From NCBI RefSeq assembly GCF_014696625.1, contig NZ_JACJQL010000015.1, positions 1-64,000 of the forward strand: 64,000 bases of DNA, given 5' to 3'. This document shows, in pieces, positions 54,837 to 63,379 of this stretch (the stretch's first letter is position 1; each line of letters opens with the position of its first letter). The stretch is from Nostoc parmelioides FACHB-3921. Lineage in GTDB: Bacteria; Cyanobacteriota; Cyanobacteriia; Cyanobacteriales; Nostocaceae. The notes beneath the pieces were generated by a model. That model saw only the letters and a list, made by a program, of their open reading frames with translations. It was not told where the DNA came from and searched no databases. The position numbers and the translations under genes are program-made.

Positions 54837-55070
54837 ATGAATGATGAGCCTAAATATACTATTGGTCTAGTTATCTATCCAGATATGACTCAACTTAAGT
54901 TAATTGAGTTGATACTAGAGTATAATCCTTTACCTCCATTTGGATGTGGTTCCCCAGAAAACGCAGGCTCGGAATTGACAGAAGCTGTCATAAATATCGG
55001 TCAACCATTGATGACTGCATCGTTGACAGCTAGCCAAAAAGCTGCATTTAAGTTGTTCTTGGTTTCCTAA
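54837..55070 (+). pseudogene. Internally deleted DJ-1/PfpI-family remnant
   Basis: The 77-residue frame fuses a DJ-1-type start (YTIGLVIYPDMTQL, the first strand and start of the first helix) directly to a C-terminal tail (LEYNPLPPFGCGSPENAGSE) that in intact family members ends a protein of about 220 residues. The middle, including the Cys nucleophile elbow, is missing, in frame. I read it as a deletion pseudogene. It lies between the LuxR gene and the TRAP permease. Evidence is by eye against the family. Confidence 0.65.
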
Positions 55071-55073
55071 ACA

Positions 55074-56411
55074 TTAACTTCCCAAAGAAGGTAAAAAACT
55101 CACAATTCCAGGGAAAATAATGATTAACAGCAGGACTAAAAGTTGTAGCAAAATAAAGGGTATGGCACCGCGATAAATGTCTGATGTTGTGACTTCTGGT
55201 GGTGCTACACCTCGTAAATAAAATAGGGCAAAGCCAAAGGGGGGTGTGAGAAAGGATGTTTGCAAATTTGCCCCTAAAACCACACCGTACCAAACTAAGT
55301 CAATGCCTAACTTTTGGGCTACTGGAACAAATAAAGGTATGACAATAAAGGCTATTTCAAAAAAGTCAATGAAAAAGCCCAAAATAAATACTGTCGTCAT
55401 GCTGACAAACAAAAAACCCACCTTACCACCAGGGAGATTGGCTAAAACATCGAACATGAATTGATCGCCGTTCAATCCCCGGAAAACTAAACTAAATGCT
55501 GTGGAACCAATGAGGATAAAAACTACCATACTGGTGATGCGTAAGGTAGTATCGCAGACTTGGCGTAATGATTCTAAAGTGAATTGACCATTAGCAGCTG
55601 CAAGAGCGATCGCCCCAGCACAACCTACTGCACCTGCTTCTGTTGGTGTAGCAAAGCCAAAAAAGATACTCCCTAATACTAATAAAATCAGTATCAAAGG
55701 CGGTATCATCACCTGTATAACCCTTTTTCCCAAGGCTTTACCGCCGATTTCTCTCACTTCGGCAGGTAAGGCGGGAGCTACATCCGGTCTGATGAAAGCC
55801 ACAATTAATACATGAAGGGCAAAAGCGCTTGCCATCATCAAACCGGGAATCACGGAACCGATGAACAAATCTCCTACCGATACACCCAATTGATCGCCTA
55901 ATACTACCAACACTACACTTGGCGGGATAATTTGTCCCAAAGTTCCCGATGCCGCAATCACACCAGTGGCTAATTCTTTGTTGTATCCATAGCGCAGCAT
56001 AATTGGTAGAGAAATCAAACCCATTGCCACCACTGTGGCTGCTACTACACCAGTGGTTGCGGCTAATAATGCGCCTACTAAGACAACAGCTAAAGCCAGT
56101 CCACCCCGCAAGCGTCCTAACAAAATACCCATTGTTTCTAGGAGTCTTTCCGCAATGCCAGATTTTTCTAACATTGCCCCCATAAAAATAAAATAGGGGA
56201 TTGCTAACAGGGTATAGTTAGCCATAATGCCGAAAATGCGCTGTGGCATGGCTGTAAGAAATATAGGGTCAAAGACACCTAAACCAATTCCCAACAATCC
56301 AAATAAAATCGCCACTCCACCCAAAGCAAAAGCTACTGGGTAACCTGAAGACAATAAAACTAAAGCACCAGCAAACATGACTGGCCCCAACCACTCATAA
56401 GCCAGTGTCAT
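55074..56411 (-). CDS. dctM: TRAP transporter large permease (DctM)
   Basis: A 445-residue membrane protein with twelve or so helices: GYPVAFALGGVAILFGLLG, GGLALAVVLVGALLAATTGVVAATVVAMGL, GVIAASGTLGQIIPPSVVLVVLGDQLG and LGFFIDFFEIAFIVIPLF are typical of DctM. It forms the conducting channel of the TRAP system with DctQ. It starts inside the dctQ coding region (17-bp overlap), a tight translational unit. Full length. Confidence 0.95.
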   Translation of the reverse strand: MTLAYEWLGPVMFAGALVLLSSGYPVAFALGGVAILFGLLGIGLGVFDPIFLTAMPQRIFGIMANYTLLAIPYFIFMGAMLEKSGIAERLLETMGILLGRLRGGLALAVVLVGALLAATTGVVAATVVAMGLISLPIMLRYGYNKELATGVIAASGTLGQIIPPSVVLVVLGDQLGVSVGDLFIGSVIPGLMMASAFALHVLIVAFIRPDVAPALPAEVREIGGKALGKRVIQVMIPPLILILLVLGSIFFGFATPTEAGAVGCAGAIALAAANGQFTLESLRQVCDTTLRITSMVVFILIGSTAFSLVFRGLNGDQFMFDVLANLPGGKVGFLFVSMTTVFILGFFIDFFEIAFIVIPLFVPVAQKLGIDLVWYGVVLGANLQTSFLTPPFGFALFYLRGVAPPEVTTSDIYRGAIPFILLQLLVLLLIIIFPGIVSFLPSLGS

Positions 56412-56949
56412 GATTTTCCTCCTGGGGTTCTAGTCTGCCTTGGATAATTGCTAAGTTTTTAATTGCTTGGGAAATTCCTTGAATAATTAACAACACAAAA
56501 CCAACGATAATCATGGCTTTAATGGGGTAGCGGGGCAACCCACCAGGATCGGGCGATAATTCACCAATCTGCCATGATGCGACAATGGTGTCCCAAGAAA
56601 CAAAAATCACTATGATGCTGAAAGGAATGAGAAAAAATATGGTTCCGAGAAAGTCTGCGATCGCTTTACGCCGACGTTGCCAATTACTATAAAAAATATC
56701 AACGCGGACGTGTTCATTATGCTTCAGGGTATAAGCGGCCCCTAAGAAAAAAATTACATCAAAAATATACCATTGAGCTTCTATATAAGCGTTGGATGTG
56801 AGGTTGTTACCGCTAATGCGCCCTAAATATCGCCCGACAACGTTCCACACACCTAGTATGACCATGACTAATACCAACCAACTGGTATATCGACCTATGC
56901 GTTCTGTAAAGGCATCAATTATTCTCGATATTTTCAACAATTTTTCCAA
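56395..56949 (-). CDS. dctQ: TRAP transporter small permease (DctQ)
   Basis: A 184-residue protein with four membrane helices and the DctQ pattern: YTSWLVLVMVILGVWNVVGRYLG, EAQWYIFDVIFFLGAAYTLKHNEHVRVDIFY, then two C-terminal helices. It joins DctM to the binding protein. First gene of the minus-strand unit with dctM overlapping. Intact. Confidence 0.93.
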   Translation of the reverse strand: MEKLLKISRIIDAFTERIGRYTSWLVLVMVILGVWNVVGRYLGRISGNNLTSNAYIEAQWYIFDVIFFLGAAYTLKHNEHVRVDIFYSNWQRRRKAIADFLGTIFFLIPFSIIVIFVSWDTIVASWQIGELSPDPGGLPRYPIKAMIIVGFVLLIIQGISQAIKNLAIIQGRLEPQEENHDTGL

Positions 56950-57058
56950 GGCTGCTTTTACCTATTAAACTCCTGTAAAAGTAGTTTACAGCGCAATAGG
57001 AGGGGTAAATCTGCTAATTTTGTGATAATTTGCCATGTAGACAGATGAGCAGAGATGA

Positions 57059-57322
57059 GAAAAAATTATCATTGCTTCCTACTCCGTGGAAGTAGTAAAA
57101 GAACGGGCAGGCATTGACTGTAATCGCATTACAGTCAAAGATTTAGAGAGGCGATCGCTCAAGACATTCAACTACAAATCAAATACAATCCCCAAGCTCC
57201 CGTTAATAGTAGCTAGTTCTTCTCCAACCACTCCTGCGGATGTTTTGGTATGTGTCCAAGCCGCTAGTCAAAATTTACCGGAAACCAGGCGACAAATTGT
57301 CCATGTAATTAACCAAAAGTGA
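57059..57322 (+). pseudogene. Possible gene remnant, unrecognised
   Basis: An open frame of 78 residues from a GTG at 57086 (open back to 57059), ending VHVINQK, has protein-like composition (KERAGIDCNRITVKDLERRS) but a poor start and no family I know. It may be the tail of a lost gene. The rest of the gap 56950-57416 holds promoter regions for dctQ and the acetyltransferase, with no repeats noted. Confidence 0.25.
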
Positions 57323-57416
57323 AACATGGCTCAAGAAACTTGATATCCTGACATTAGAACATGAGATCACACAACTCCTTACCCCAGCAGTAATCTCTCA
57401 ACTATAAAATTTCTGT

Positions 57417-57911
57417 ATGAATGCCAATGAAATATTTTTGAGACCTGCTGAAAAACAAGATGCGTGGGTACTGAGTGCAGTTCATATTGCTGCTATCAAA
57501 GCTCTACCTACAACTTTTTACACCCGCCAAGAATTGTTAGCTTGGCGTAATCATCTGTCTAAACCAGATGGTTCTCATATTCTCAAAAGGATGAAATCAG
57601 AAACATTCTGGGTTGCAGTTGAGGGCAATAATATTGTCGGATTCACTAGTTATATTGTTGATGAATTAATTGCCTTATATGTACATCCTCATTATCAAGG
57701 TAGAGGAAATGGCAGAGCCTTAGTCGAGCATTTTTTCCATCAAGCTACTCAGCAAAAAGTTGATAAAGTTATCACAACTGCTAGTCTTTATGCTGAAGGA
57801 TTTTATTTACGTCTAGGATTTAACACTATACAAAAAGCCCCTCATCAATTGAATAAAGGAGTAATAGTTCCTGTTGTCAAAATGAGTAAAGAATTAATTA
57901 AGCCTACATAA
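57417..57911 (+). CDS. GNAT-family N-acetyltransferase
   Basis: A 164-residue acetyltransferase. The acetyl-CoA motif is clear in LYVHPHYQGRGNGRALVEHFF (pattern Q/R-x-x-G-x-G/A). Early sequence LRPAEKQDAWVLSAVHIAAI and strand FWVAVEGNNIVGFTSYIVDEL fit the fold. It transfers an acetyl group to an amine; substrate unknown. Standalone, ATG at 57417 following an A-rich stretch with no strong ribosome site. Confidence 0.88.
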   Translation: MNANEIFLRPAEKQDAWVLSAVHIAAIKALPTTFYTRQELLAWRNHLSKPDGSHILKRMKSETFWVAVEGNNIVGFTSYIVDELIALYVHPHYQGRGNGRALVEHFFHQATQQKVDKVITTASLYAEGFYLRLGFNTIQKAPHQLNKGVIVPVVKMSKELIKPT

Positions 57912-58041
57912 ATTAGTCGTTCAATCTCCCTTACCATGATTGTAGTGGACAATGCCTAGCTGAATTTTTTCTTCGTTAGTGCAGGCTACATCAGAAGACT
58001 TAACTCATATTCCCACCATTACCAATTACCACGAATATTCT

Positions 58042-58536
58042 ATGAATACATCACAAACAGTCCAAAAATTAACAGCAGAGTGGATAACATCAGAAAATTT
58101 CCGGCGTTATGGACAAGTAATTTTTCCTAGTTCAGATGGTAAAGCTTTTGATGCCGAAGACGCACAATTAAATTTGCAGAATGGTACACCCCGCTTTTAT
58201 ATTATGCAACTGCAAAAACGGGGTCGGAGGTTTCATAAAATTACTCGCCATCTCCAATGCACTCAATGTTTAGGTTCTCTAGAAGGTAAGGACTGGTTAA
58301 TTGCGGTTTGTCCTCCTGATAATGATGTAGATATACCGAGGTTAGAAGAGATTGCGGCTTTCCGCATTCCAGGAAATTGTTTTATTAAATTAAATCAGGG
58401 GACTTGGCACGCCGGGCCATATTTTGACCATGAGGTTGTAGATTTTTATAATTTAGAACTTGCTGATACTAATGTGGTGGATCATTTCACCCATAATTTT
58501 CTCAAAAGTCATCAATTAGAGTTTGAGATGATTTAA
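58042..58536 (+). CDS. Ureidoglycolate-lyase-like cupin protein
   Basis: A 164-residue cupin-type protein of the ureidoglycolate lyase/hydrolase (AllA) family: FRRYGQVIFPSSDGKAFD, FYIMQLQKRGRRFHKITRH, CLGSLEGKDWLIAVCPPD and LNQGTWHAGPYF (two His of the cupin site). The family acts in allantoin breakdown, releasing urea from ureidoglycolate. No other purine-catabolism gene is in the window, so the role is not certain. I start at the ATG at 58042; a GTG 21 codons upstream keeps the frame but is unlikely. Confidence 0.78.
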   Translation: MNTSQTVQKLTAEWITSENFRRYGQVIFPSSDGKAFDAEDAQLNLQNGTPRFYIMQLQKRGRRFHKITRHLQCTQCLGSLEGKDWLIAVCPPDNDVDIPRLEEIAAFRIPGNCFIKLNQGTWHAGPYFDHEVVDFYNLELADTNVVDHFTHNFLKSHQLEFEMI

Positions 58537-58659
58537 GTAAATTCTGGATATTTGCTGAGGTTAGATAGCACTCCGCCAGGTTACTATTTTGCATAAGTAT
58601 TGTCGCTGAATGCCGAAAGTTTCTTAAATTGACTCGGCGATCGCCTCCCAAAATTCTTT

Positions 58660-59121
58660 ATGCTGGATAGTATGTTTAATAAACTGCCTTGTGCCTTGGT
58701 TGCAGCTACTATTTTAGTGCTATCGATAGACCATCCCAGCACCACATTAGCCGGAACTTGTGCTTCTAAATGTGGCTCACGACCCTTACAGTTTATACCA
58801 GGGCAACGGATTCGCTTAGAAATTATCAATCAGACATCAAATTTAGTCGAACTGGAAAGAGTCCAGGGCGCGCCTCCCATTCGCCTACAACCTCAACAAA
58901 AACTGCAATTCCCCCAACAGGAAGATTCCCAACCAAATCTTTCTCTGGTTTTTTGGGATGAAACAGGAGCGCCATTACAAGCTGTTGTTTCTAAACCAAA
59001 CTTTGGCACTCTACGTGTAGAATTTCACCCTACTTGGCGTTTCCCAGGCAATGGTCTCCGACCGACCGAAGGTCATCGCTCTCTCTATATACTGAATGAT
59101 GGACGGATAAACGTATTTTGA
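58660..59121 (+). CDS. Secreted protein, unknown function
   Basis: A 153-residue precursor with a signal peptide (MLDSMFNKLPCALVAATILVLS, cleaved near TTLAGT) and a mature part of about 120 residues with CASKCGS, then a beta-rich fold with RIRLEIINQTSNLVELERV, FWDETGAPLQAVV and LRVEFHPTWRFPGNGLRP. The Cys pair right after cleavage may form a bridge. The 5' end may start four residues later at MFNKLP. Not assigned to a family. Confidence 0.6.
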   Translation: MLDSMFNKLPCALVAATILVLSIDHPSTTLAGTCASKCGSRPLQFIPGQRIRLEIINQTSNLVELERVQGAPPIRLQPQQKLQFPQQEDSQPNLSLVFWDETGAPLQAVVSKPNFGTLRVEFHPTWRFPGNGLRPTEGHRSLYILNDGRINVF

Positions 59122-59218
59122 ACCGATCAGCTTTCAACATTTCTGATATCTTGCTTGAACAGGTTTATTTTAAATTGCTTGAAGATTAGGGAGTTTAAAT
59201 GTGTGCCTCATGTTATGA

Positions 59219-59434
59219 AAGGGAGTAGGGAGTAGGGATTGGGGAGTAGGGAAACTAAGCCGCCCACGTTCGCGTAGCGTCTCGCAGAGAGGGGCGGGGT
59301 TTCAACCTACCTTGCAATACAAGGATTTTATCGCCCACAAGGGGCGTTAGCGTAGCGGGACGCAAGTCCGGCTTTAAACCTTTTTCGAGGCTAATTTCTT
59401 CCCCTACTCCCTACTCCCTACTCCCTACTCCCGC
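59219..59434. repeat. Fold-back of (GGGAGTA)n / (TACTCCC)n heptamer runs
   Basis: GGGAGTAGGGAGTAGGG at about 59221-59252 and its complement TACTCCCTACTCCCTACTCC near 59405-59431 flank a G+C-rich core with CGTTCGCGTAGCGTCTCGC and GGGGCGTTAGCGTAGCGGG, both common Nostoc dispersed repeats. The 59122-59417 gap holds little else and sits between convergent genes. Confidence 0.75.
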
Positions 59435-60026
59435 CCCGAAGGGGCAGTAAATTATTTACCTCTATATTACGATTTGTCCACTGTCTCAATGCCCAAAGGC
59501 TAGTTAAAGCAGCTAATGCAGCCCCAAGAGAGTCCATCACTAAATCAATAATTGTGTCATCTAAACTTTCAATTACTTGAGTGCTAAGAACTTTCCCCGC
59601 AGACCATTCTGCAATTTCCCATAAAGCACCAATAGCAATGCCAAAACTGGTAATTGTTACCAGATACAAAAGTGTATGATTCCGAAATAGATTCAACATT
59701 GAACTGTAAACGAAAAAACTGAGAGCTAAAGTAATTGCAAAAGTTGTATAAGCATGGACAATCTCGTCATAAGGCCCTGGTTTACCAAATAAACCCCATA
59801 CCCAACCAGTAGCATTTAGCAATGCAGCCAAGACAAATAAAAAATCAAACAAGGTGGGTAATTTATCATCCTGCACCACAAACACAAAAGATGCTACTAG
59901 GAAAAATCCTAGACCCAAAGCATTTAACCACTTACCTTGAACTGCTGCGACTATCACAAATATTGCGAGGAGAGCTTGTCCTATCCAGGCGATAACTCGA
60001 TAACCTTTCCAATTTAAACTTTGCAT
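59418..60026 (-). CDS. DUF2238-like integral membrane protein
   Basis: A 202-residue protein with five to six membrane helices and the DUF2238 pattern PYDEIVHAYTTFAITLALSF (the E/H site), then IGALWEIAEWSAGKVLST and DDTIIDLVMDSLGAALAAL. Function is not established for the family. Last gene of a five-gene minus-strand run of membrane proteins (DUF389, channel, MscS, DUF2254, this), 22 bp after DUF2254. Start at ATG 60026. Confidence 0.8.
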   Translation of the reverse strand: MQSLNWKGYRVIAWIGQALLAIFVIVAAVQGKWLNALGLGFFLVASFVFVVQDDKLPTLFDFLFVLAALLNATGWVWGLFGKPGPYDEIVHAYTTFAITLALSFFVYSSMLNLFRNHTLLYLVTITSFGIAIGALWEIAEWSAGKVLSTQVIESLDDTIIDLVMDSLGAALAALTSLWALRQWTNRNIEVNNLLPLRGGSRE

Positions 60027-60048
60027 ATATACTTACCCAAAAATAACT

Positions 60049-61398
60049 TTACGATTTCCAATTTTTAATATCACTATCATTTTCTAACTTTCTAATAACT
60101 TGGAGATATCTTTCTGCTACATCTTTGTGGTCTTGTTCTTGCGATAGACCCTCACGGCTATCTTGTAAAATCATGTCAGCATGATGTTGCAGAATTGCTT
60201 GATATTGGGAATTGTTGGTGTAGGTAGCAATTGCAGCTATAGCTTCCAACAACTTCATAGTGACTGCAACATCAGACCGTCCATAATGGCGAATTTGGTT
60301 AAAAGCTGTGTCCATTAATTCGGGAAACTCTACACCTTCAGCAATGACGCGTAGTTGATTATGATCGTAGCGATAAGGTAAAGGAAACTTTCTTTGCACA
60401 AGATGACAGAAACCTGCACCTAATTGTTCAATGCAGCGAATGGCGGTAAATGGATCATTCACCCCAGGAGAGAGTGCGCGTAGGGCAATCTCTACTAACT
60501 GATTGATGGGAAATTCTACGTCCTGTTGCTCTGTACGTTCTTTACCGAAAATAAAGGCATTATTGATTTTTTTAGTAAATTTTAAATGCGGTTTTTGTCC
60601 AGGGAAAATCAAAACTAAATCACTACCTTGAACTACAAACTTTCCTGGACGAATTTGCAAATGTATGAGCAAATTATATTGACAAGCAATTTTCATTAAT
60701 TCTTCGTTATCGATTGCTTGTAAATAACCAGTTTTATTAGCTCGAATCGGTATAGCTTCTTTCCCAAAAGGCGGAGGAATTTCTGCAACTCCAAGGCTAT
60801 CTTCTGGTTCACCACGCCCTATTTTTTCGGGAAATAGTCGCTTAATTGCTGAATGTAAATCTGCACTCACATTTTGAATTACATGAGATGCTTGAATGAT
60901 TGTAGAAGCGTGATGAATAAAATAAATCAAAATACCAATACTAATTATTGCCAGCAGAATACCGACTGTTACCGCCAGTTGTGGCACAAATTGGCTGTAT
61001 CCATCTCCTTCGCCTCGAATTGTTCTGAGTACAAATAAGCAGTAGATGAAAGTACTAATAAATGTGCCAAGTACAACTTGATTTCCTGTATCCTGCATAA
61101 AATTACGCAGAATTCGTGGGCCAAAGTTAGAAGCAGCCAATTGCAGTGCCACGATAGTAATTGAAAAGGCTGTAGCAGCAACACTCACCATTGAACCTGC
61201 TACAGCTTCTAGGAGCGATCGCGCTCCATCAGCTCCACCAGTGTAAACCCACCAATAATTAATTTCTACATTGTCTGTACGGTCAAGATTCAGCATGGTG
61301 AAAGCTAAAGCAGTAGCTAATACCGCCATAACTGCTGGTATGAACCAATAACTAGAGTGGAGTTGATCCCACAGTTTGCTAATCTTGACGTTTTTCAT
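60049..61398 (-). CDS. DUF2254 membrane protein
   Basis: A 449-residue protein. Two N-terminal helices with a periplasmic loop between them (NYWWVYTGGADGARSLLEAVAGSMVSVAATAFSITIVALQLAASNFGPRIL contains the DUF2254 core), two more helices to about 160, then a long cytoplasmic domain with LVEIALRALSPGVNDPFTAIRCIEQLG. The family is membrane-bound and uncharacterised. It lies 11 bp from the MscS gene and 22 bp from DUF2238, so it is in the same operon and may have a shared task in ion or stress physiology. Confidence 0.88.
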   Translation of the reverse strand: MKNVKISKLWDQLHSSYWFIPAVMAVLATALAFTMLNLDRTDNVEINYWWVYTGGADGARSLLEAVAGSMVSVAATAFSITIVALQLAASNFGPRILRNFMQDTGNQVVLGTFISTFIYCLFVLRTIRGEGDGYSQFVPQLAVTVGILLAIISIGILIYFIHHASTIIQASHVIQNVSADLHSAIKRLFPEKIGRGEPEDSLGVAEIPPPFGKEAIPIRANKTGYLQAIDNEELMKIACQYNLLIHLQIRPGKFVVQGSDLVLIFPGQKPHLKFTKKINNAFIFGKERTEQQDVEFPINQLVEIALRALSPGVNDPFTAIRCIEQLGAGFCHLVQRKFPLPYRYDHNQLRVIAEGVEFPELMDTAFNQIRHYGRSDVAVTMKLLEAIAAIATYTNNSQYQAILQHHADMILQDSREGLSQEQDHKDVAERYLQVIRKLENDSDIKNWKS

Positions 61399-61409
61399 TG
61401 TTCGTTGGG

Positions 61410-62402
61410 TTAAGAATCTACTTTGCCGTTGCCATCTTGTGAGGAGCGCGCTTGAGCAAGTAACCTGAGCGAATCACTGACACGACGAGGCTTTGGTACT
61501 TCAGTTTTACCGCCTGGCCAGCCTTCACGTTGACGGGAGCGATCGCCATCTGTCTCTTCGGTTTGGTCGTGAAATAAAATTTGTTGTGTTGGGAAGGGTA
61601 AATCAATGCCATTAGCAACAAGCGTTTTCTTAATTGCAGAGATTACCTTATCCCGCGAAGATAAATCATCTGCCCTACGTGGTGGTTTGATCCACCAACG
61701 CACACGAATGTTGACGGTACTTTCAGCAAGTTCCATCGCCAGTACATCAGGAGCCGGATCTTTTAAAACTTCATCTATGCTATACAGTGCATCTAACATC
61801 AATTGTTTGGCTAGGTCAATGTCATCGCCATAGCCAATACCAACATCGTATTCTAAGCGGCGGTTATCAAAAGCAGTGTTGACAGTTACCGAATTAGTAA
61901 ATAACTCAGAGTTAGGAATAACAATCCGCCGACCGTCATAAGTTCTAATTGTCGTTGCCCGTGTCTCGATATTCTCTACAGTTCCCTCAAAACCTTTAAA
62001 TACAATTTGGTCATCAATTTGAAAAGGTTCAGTTAGCAGAATTAAAATCCCAGAGAGGAAGTTTTGCAGAATATCGCGGAAGGCAAAACCAATGGCAACA
62101 CCGCTAATTCCCAACAGTTGCACCAAATCACCTGCTCTAAATGTAGGAATCACAATGGAAAGAGCGATAAACAACCCAATCAAAATTGTTACACCTTGCG
62201 CTAACCTTCCTAACACTAATCCCAGATTCCGTGCAGAACGACGATTGCGAGTTAATCGCTTGACTAGTGCCTTAATTCTGCTAGCAATAAACAAAAATAT
62301 TAGAAAGACAATCAACGCTAAGACAATGTTGGGTAACAAAGCAATGAAACCGTTGATCATGCTTTGAACCTTGTCCCACGCTGTCGAAATTTCTGCATTC
62401 AT
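61410..62402 (-). CDS. mscS: Small-conductance mechanosensitive channel (MscS family)
   Basis: A 330-residue MscS. Three helices: one at 20-42, one at about 68-90, then the pore helix GDLVQLLGISGVAIGFAFRDILQNFLSGI, with the beta domain QIDDQIVFKGFEGTVENIETRATTIRTYDGRRIVIPNSELFTNSV and the alpha/beta vestibule. It opens under membrane tension to release solutes on hypo-osmotic shock. The last 45 residues are polar with RQREGWPGGK and look like a disordered tail. Intact. Confidence 0.95.
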   Translation of the reverse strand: MNAEISTAWDKVQSMINGFIALLPNIVLALIVFLIFLFIASRIKALVKRLTRNRRSARNLGLVLGRLAQGVTILIGLFIALSIVIPTFRAGDLVQLLGISGVAIGFAFRDILQNFLSGILILLTEPFQIDDQIVFKGFEGTVENIETRATTIRTYDGRRIVIPNSELFTNSVTVNTAFDNRRLEYDVGIGYGDDIDLAKQLMLDALYSIDEVLKDPAPDVLAMELAESTVNIRVRWWIKPPRRADDLSSRDKVISAIKKTLVANGIDLPFPTQQILFHDQTEETDGDRSRQREGWPGGKTEVPKPRRVSDSLRLLAQARSSQDGNGKVDS

Positions 62403-62454
62403 GAACTTTCCTCACTCAATTAGATCAGGATTTATACAAAGAGACTTTTTGCTG

Positions 62455-62504
62455 TGAGAGGGTGTAAGGGTATAGGGGTGTAGGGGTATAAGGGTTTTGG
62501 TCTA
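62455..62504. repeat. TATAGGGGTG-type low-complexity run
   Basis: GGGTGTAAGGGTATAGGGGTGTAGGG-like sequence (written here in parts: GGGTGTAAGGGTATAGGG, then GTGTAGGGG) between the channel and MscS genes. The same run type, as CCCCTATACCCC, occurs near 26397, 28200, 29215, 40066 and 63378. Confidence 0.7.
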
Positions 62505-63311
62505 TTAATTTGAACTTCGATGCAATAATTGTTGAATTTCCTCTCTTAATGCTGCGATTTCGCTTTGAAGCAGTTGGATAGATTTTGCTCCGGCTAATTC
62601 GGCTTCATCATCATCAGCATCACGGTCAATAAAGAATGTCGCTAGAGTTGCAGTCACATAGCCAAACACAGCAAAGGCATACAACGCTAAGAAAAAACAC
62701 AGCACCCGACCTTCAGGGGTTTTCGGCCAATATTCGGAACCCATTGTAGTCATGAGCATTGCTGTCCACCATAAAGCAGTGCCATAATTGTGTAACCCTG
62801 ATTTCACAGGCACTTCGTTCTCAAACGCATACATCCCTGCTGCTCCTAATAAAGTAACAATCATGGTTAACGCCACAACATAACCAAAGCCTCGACGGCT
62901 CACACTGGCTGCCAAAACCCGCATTCCTCGGTTAGCACGGGTCATAACTCGCAATAGTTGTAGTCCTCTTACAGCCCGTGCTGTGCGTAATATTTTGATA
63001 ACTCGTACAATCCGAAAAGTCCGCAGCGCTGGCAAAAACAGAGAAATAACTGTTAGCCAATTGCTTTTGATATAGGAAGGTCTATGAGGAGCGATCGCTA
63101 ATTTCAGTAAAAAATCTAAAATAAAAATAACCCAAATAGTAATACTAACGGCTTGCAGTAAAGGATTTAACCCCCAGATAATCTCAATAATGAATAGTGC
63201 TAGCCACGCAAAGCCCAGCACCAACATTGGCGTTTCTAGCCAATCCTCCAACTGTTGCAAAACTTCGCTGCGTTCTTTGTCTAGGGCTTGTCTTTCTGAA
63301 AACATAGTCAT
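62505..63311 (-). CDS. Voltage-sensor ion channel with atypical selectivity filter
   Basis: A 268-residue channel subunit: S1 to S3 helices (about 25-90), an Arg-rich S4 (LRTFRIVRVIKILRTARAVRGLQLLRVM), S5, a pore loop GTALWWTAMLMTTMGSEYWP, S6 and a short coiled coil (QSEIAALREEIQQLLH). The filter reads TTMGSEYWP in place of the TVGYGD of K+ channels, so ion selectivity is open; proteins with this spelling are seen in other bacteria and are annotated only as ion transporters. It forms part of the minus-strand membrane operon between DUF389 and MscS. Confidence 0.85.
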   Translation of the reverse strand: MTMFSERQALDKERSEVLQQLEDWLETPMLVLGFAWLALFIIEIIWGLNPLLQAVSITIWVIFILDFLLKLAIAPHRPSYIKSNWLTVISLFLPALRTFRIVRVIKILRTARAVRGLQLLRVMTRANRGMRVLAASVSRRGFGYVVALTMIVTLLGAAGMYAFENEVPVKSGLHNYGTALWWTAMLMTTMGSEYWPKTPEGRVLCFFLALYAFAVFGYVTATLATFFIDRDADDDEAELAGAKSIQLLQSEIAALREEIQQLLHRSSN

Positions 63312-63379
63312 TAGTTGTTAGCTATCCTCCTCTGCTCCCCTGCTTTTCTCTGTCACCTGTAACCTGTAACCTTCTTCCC

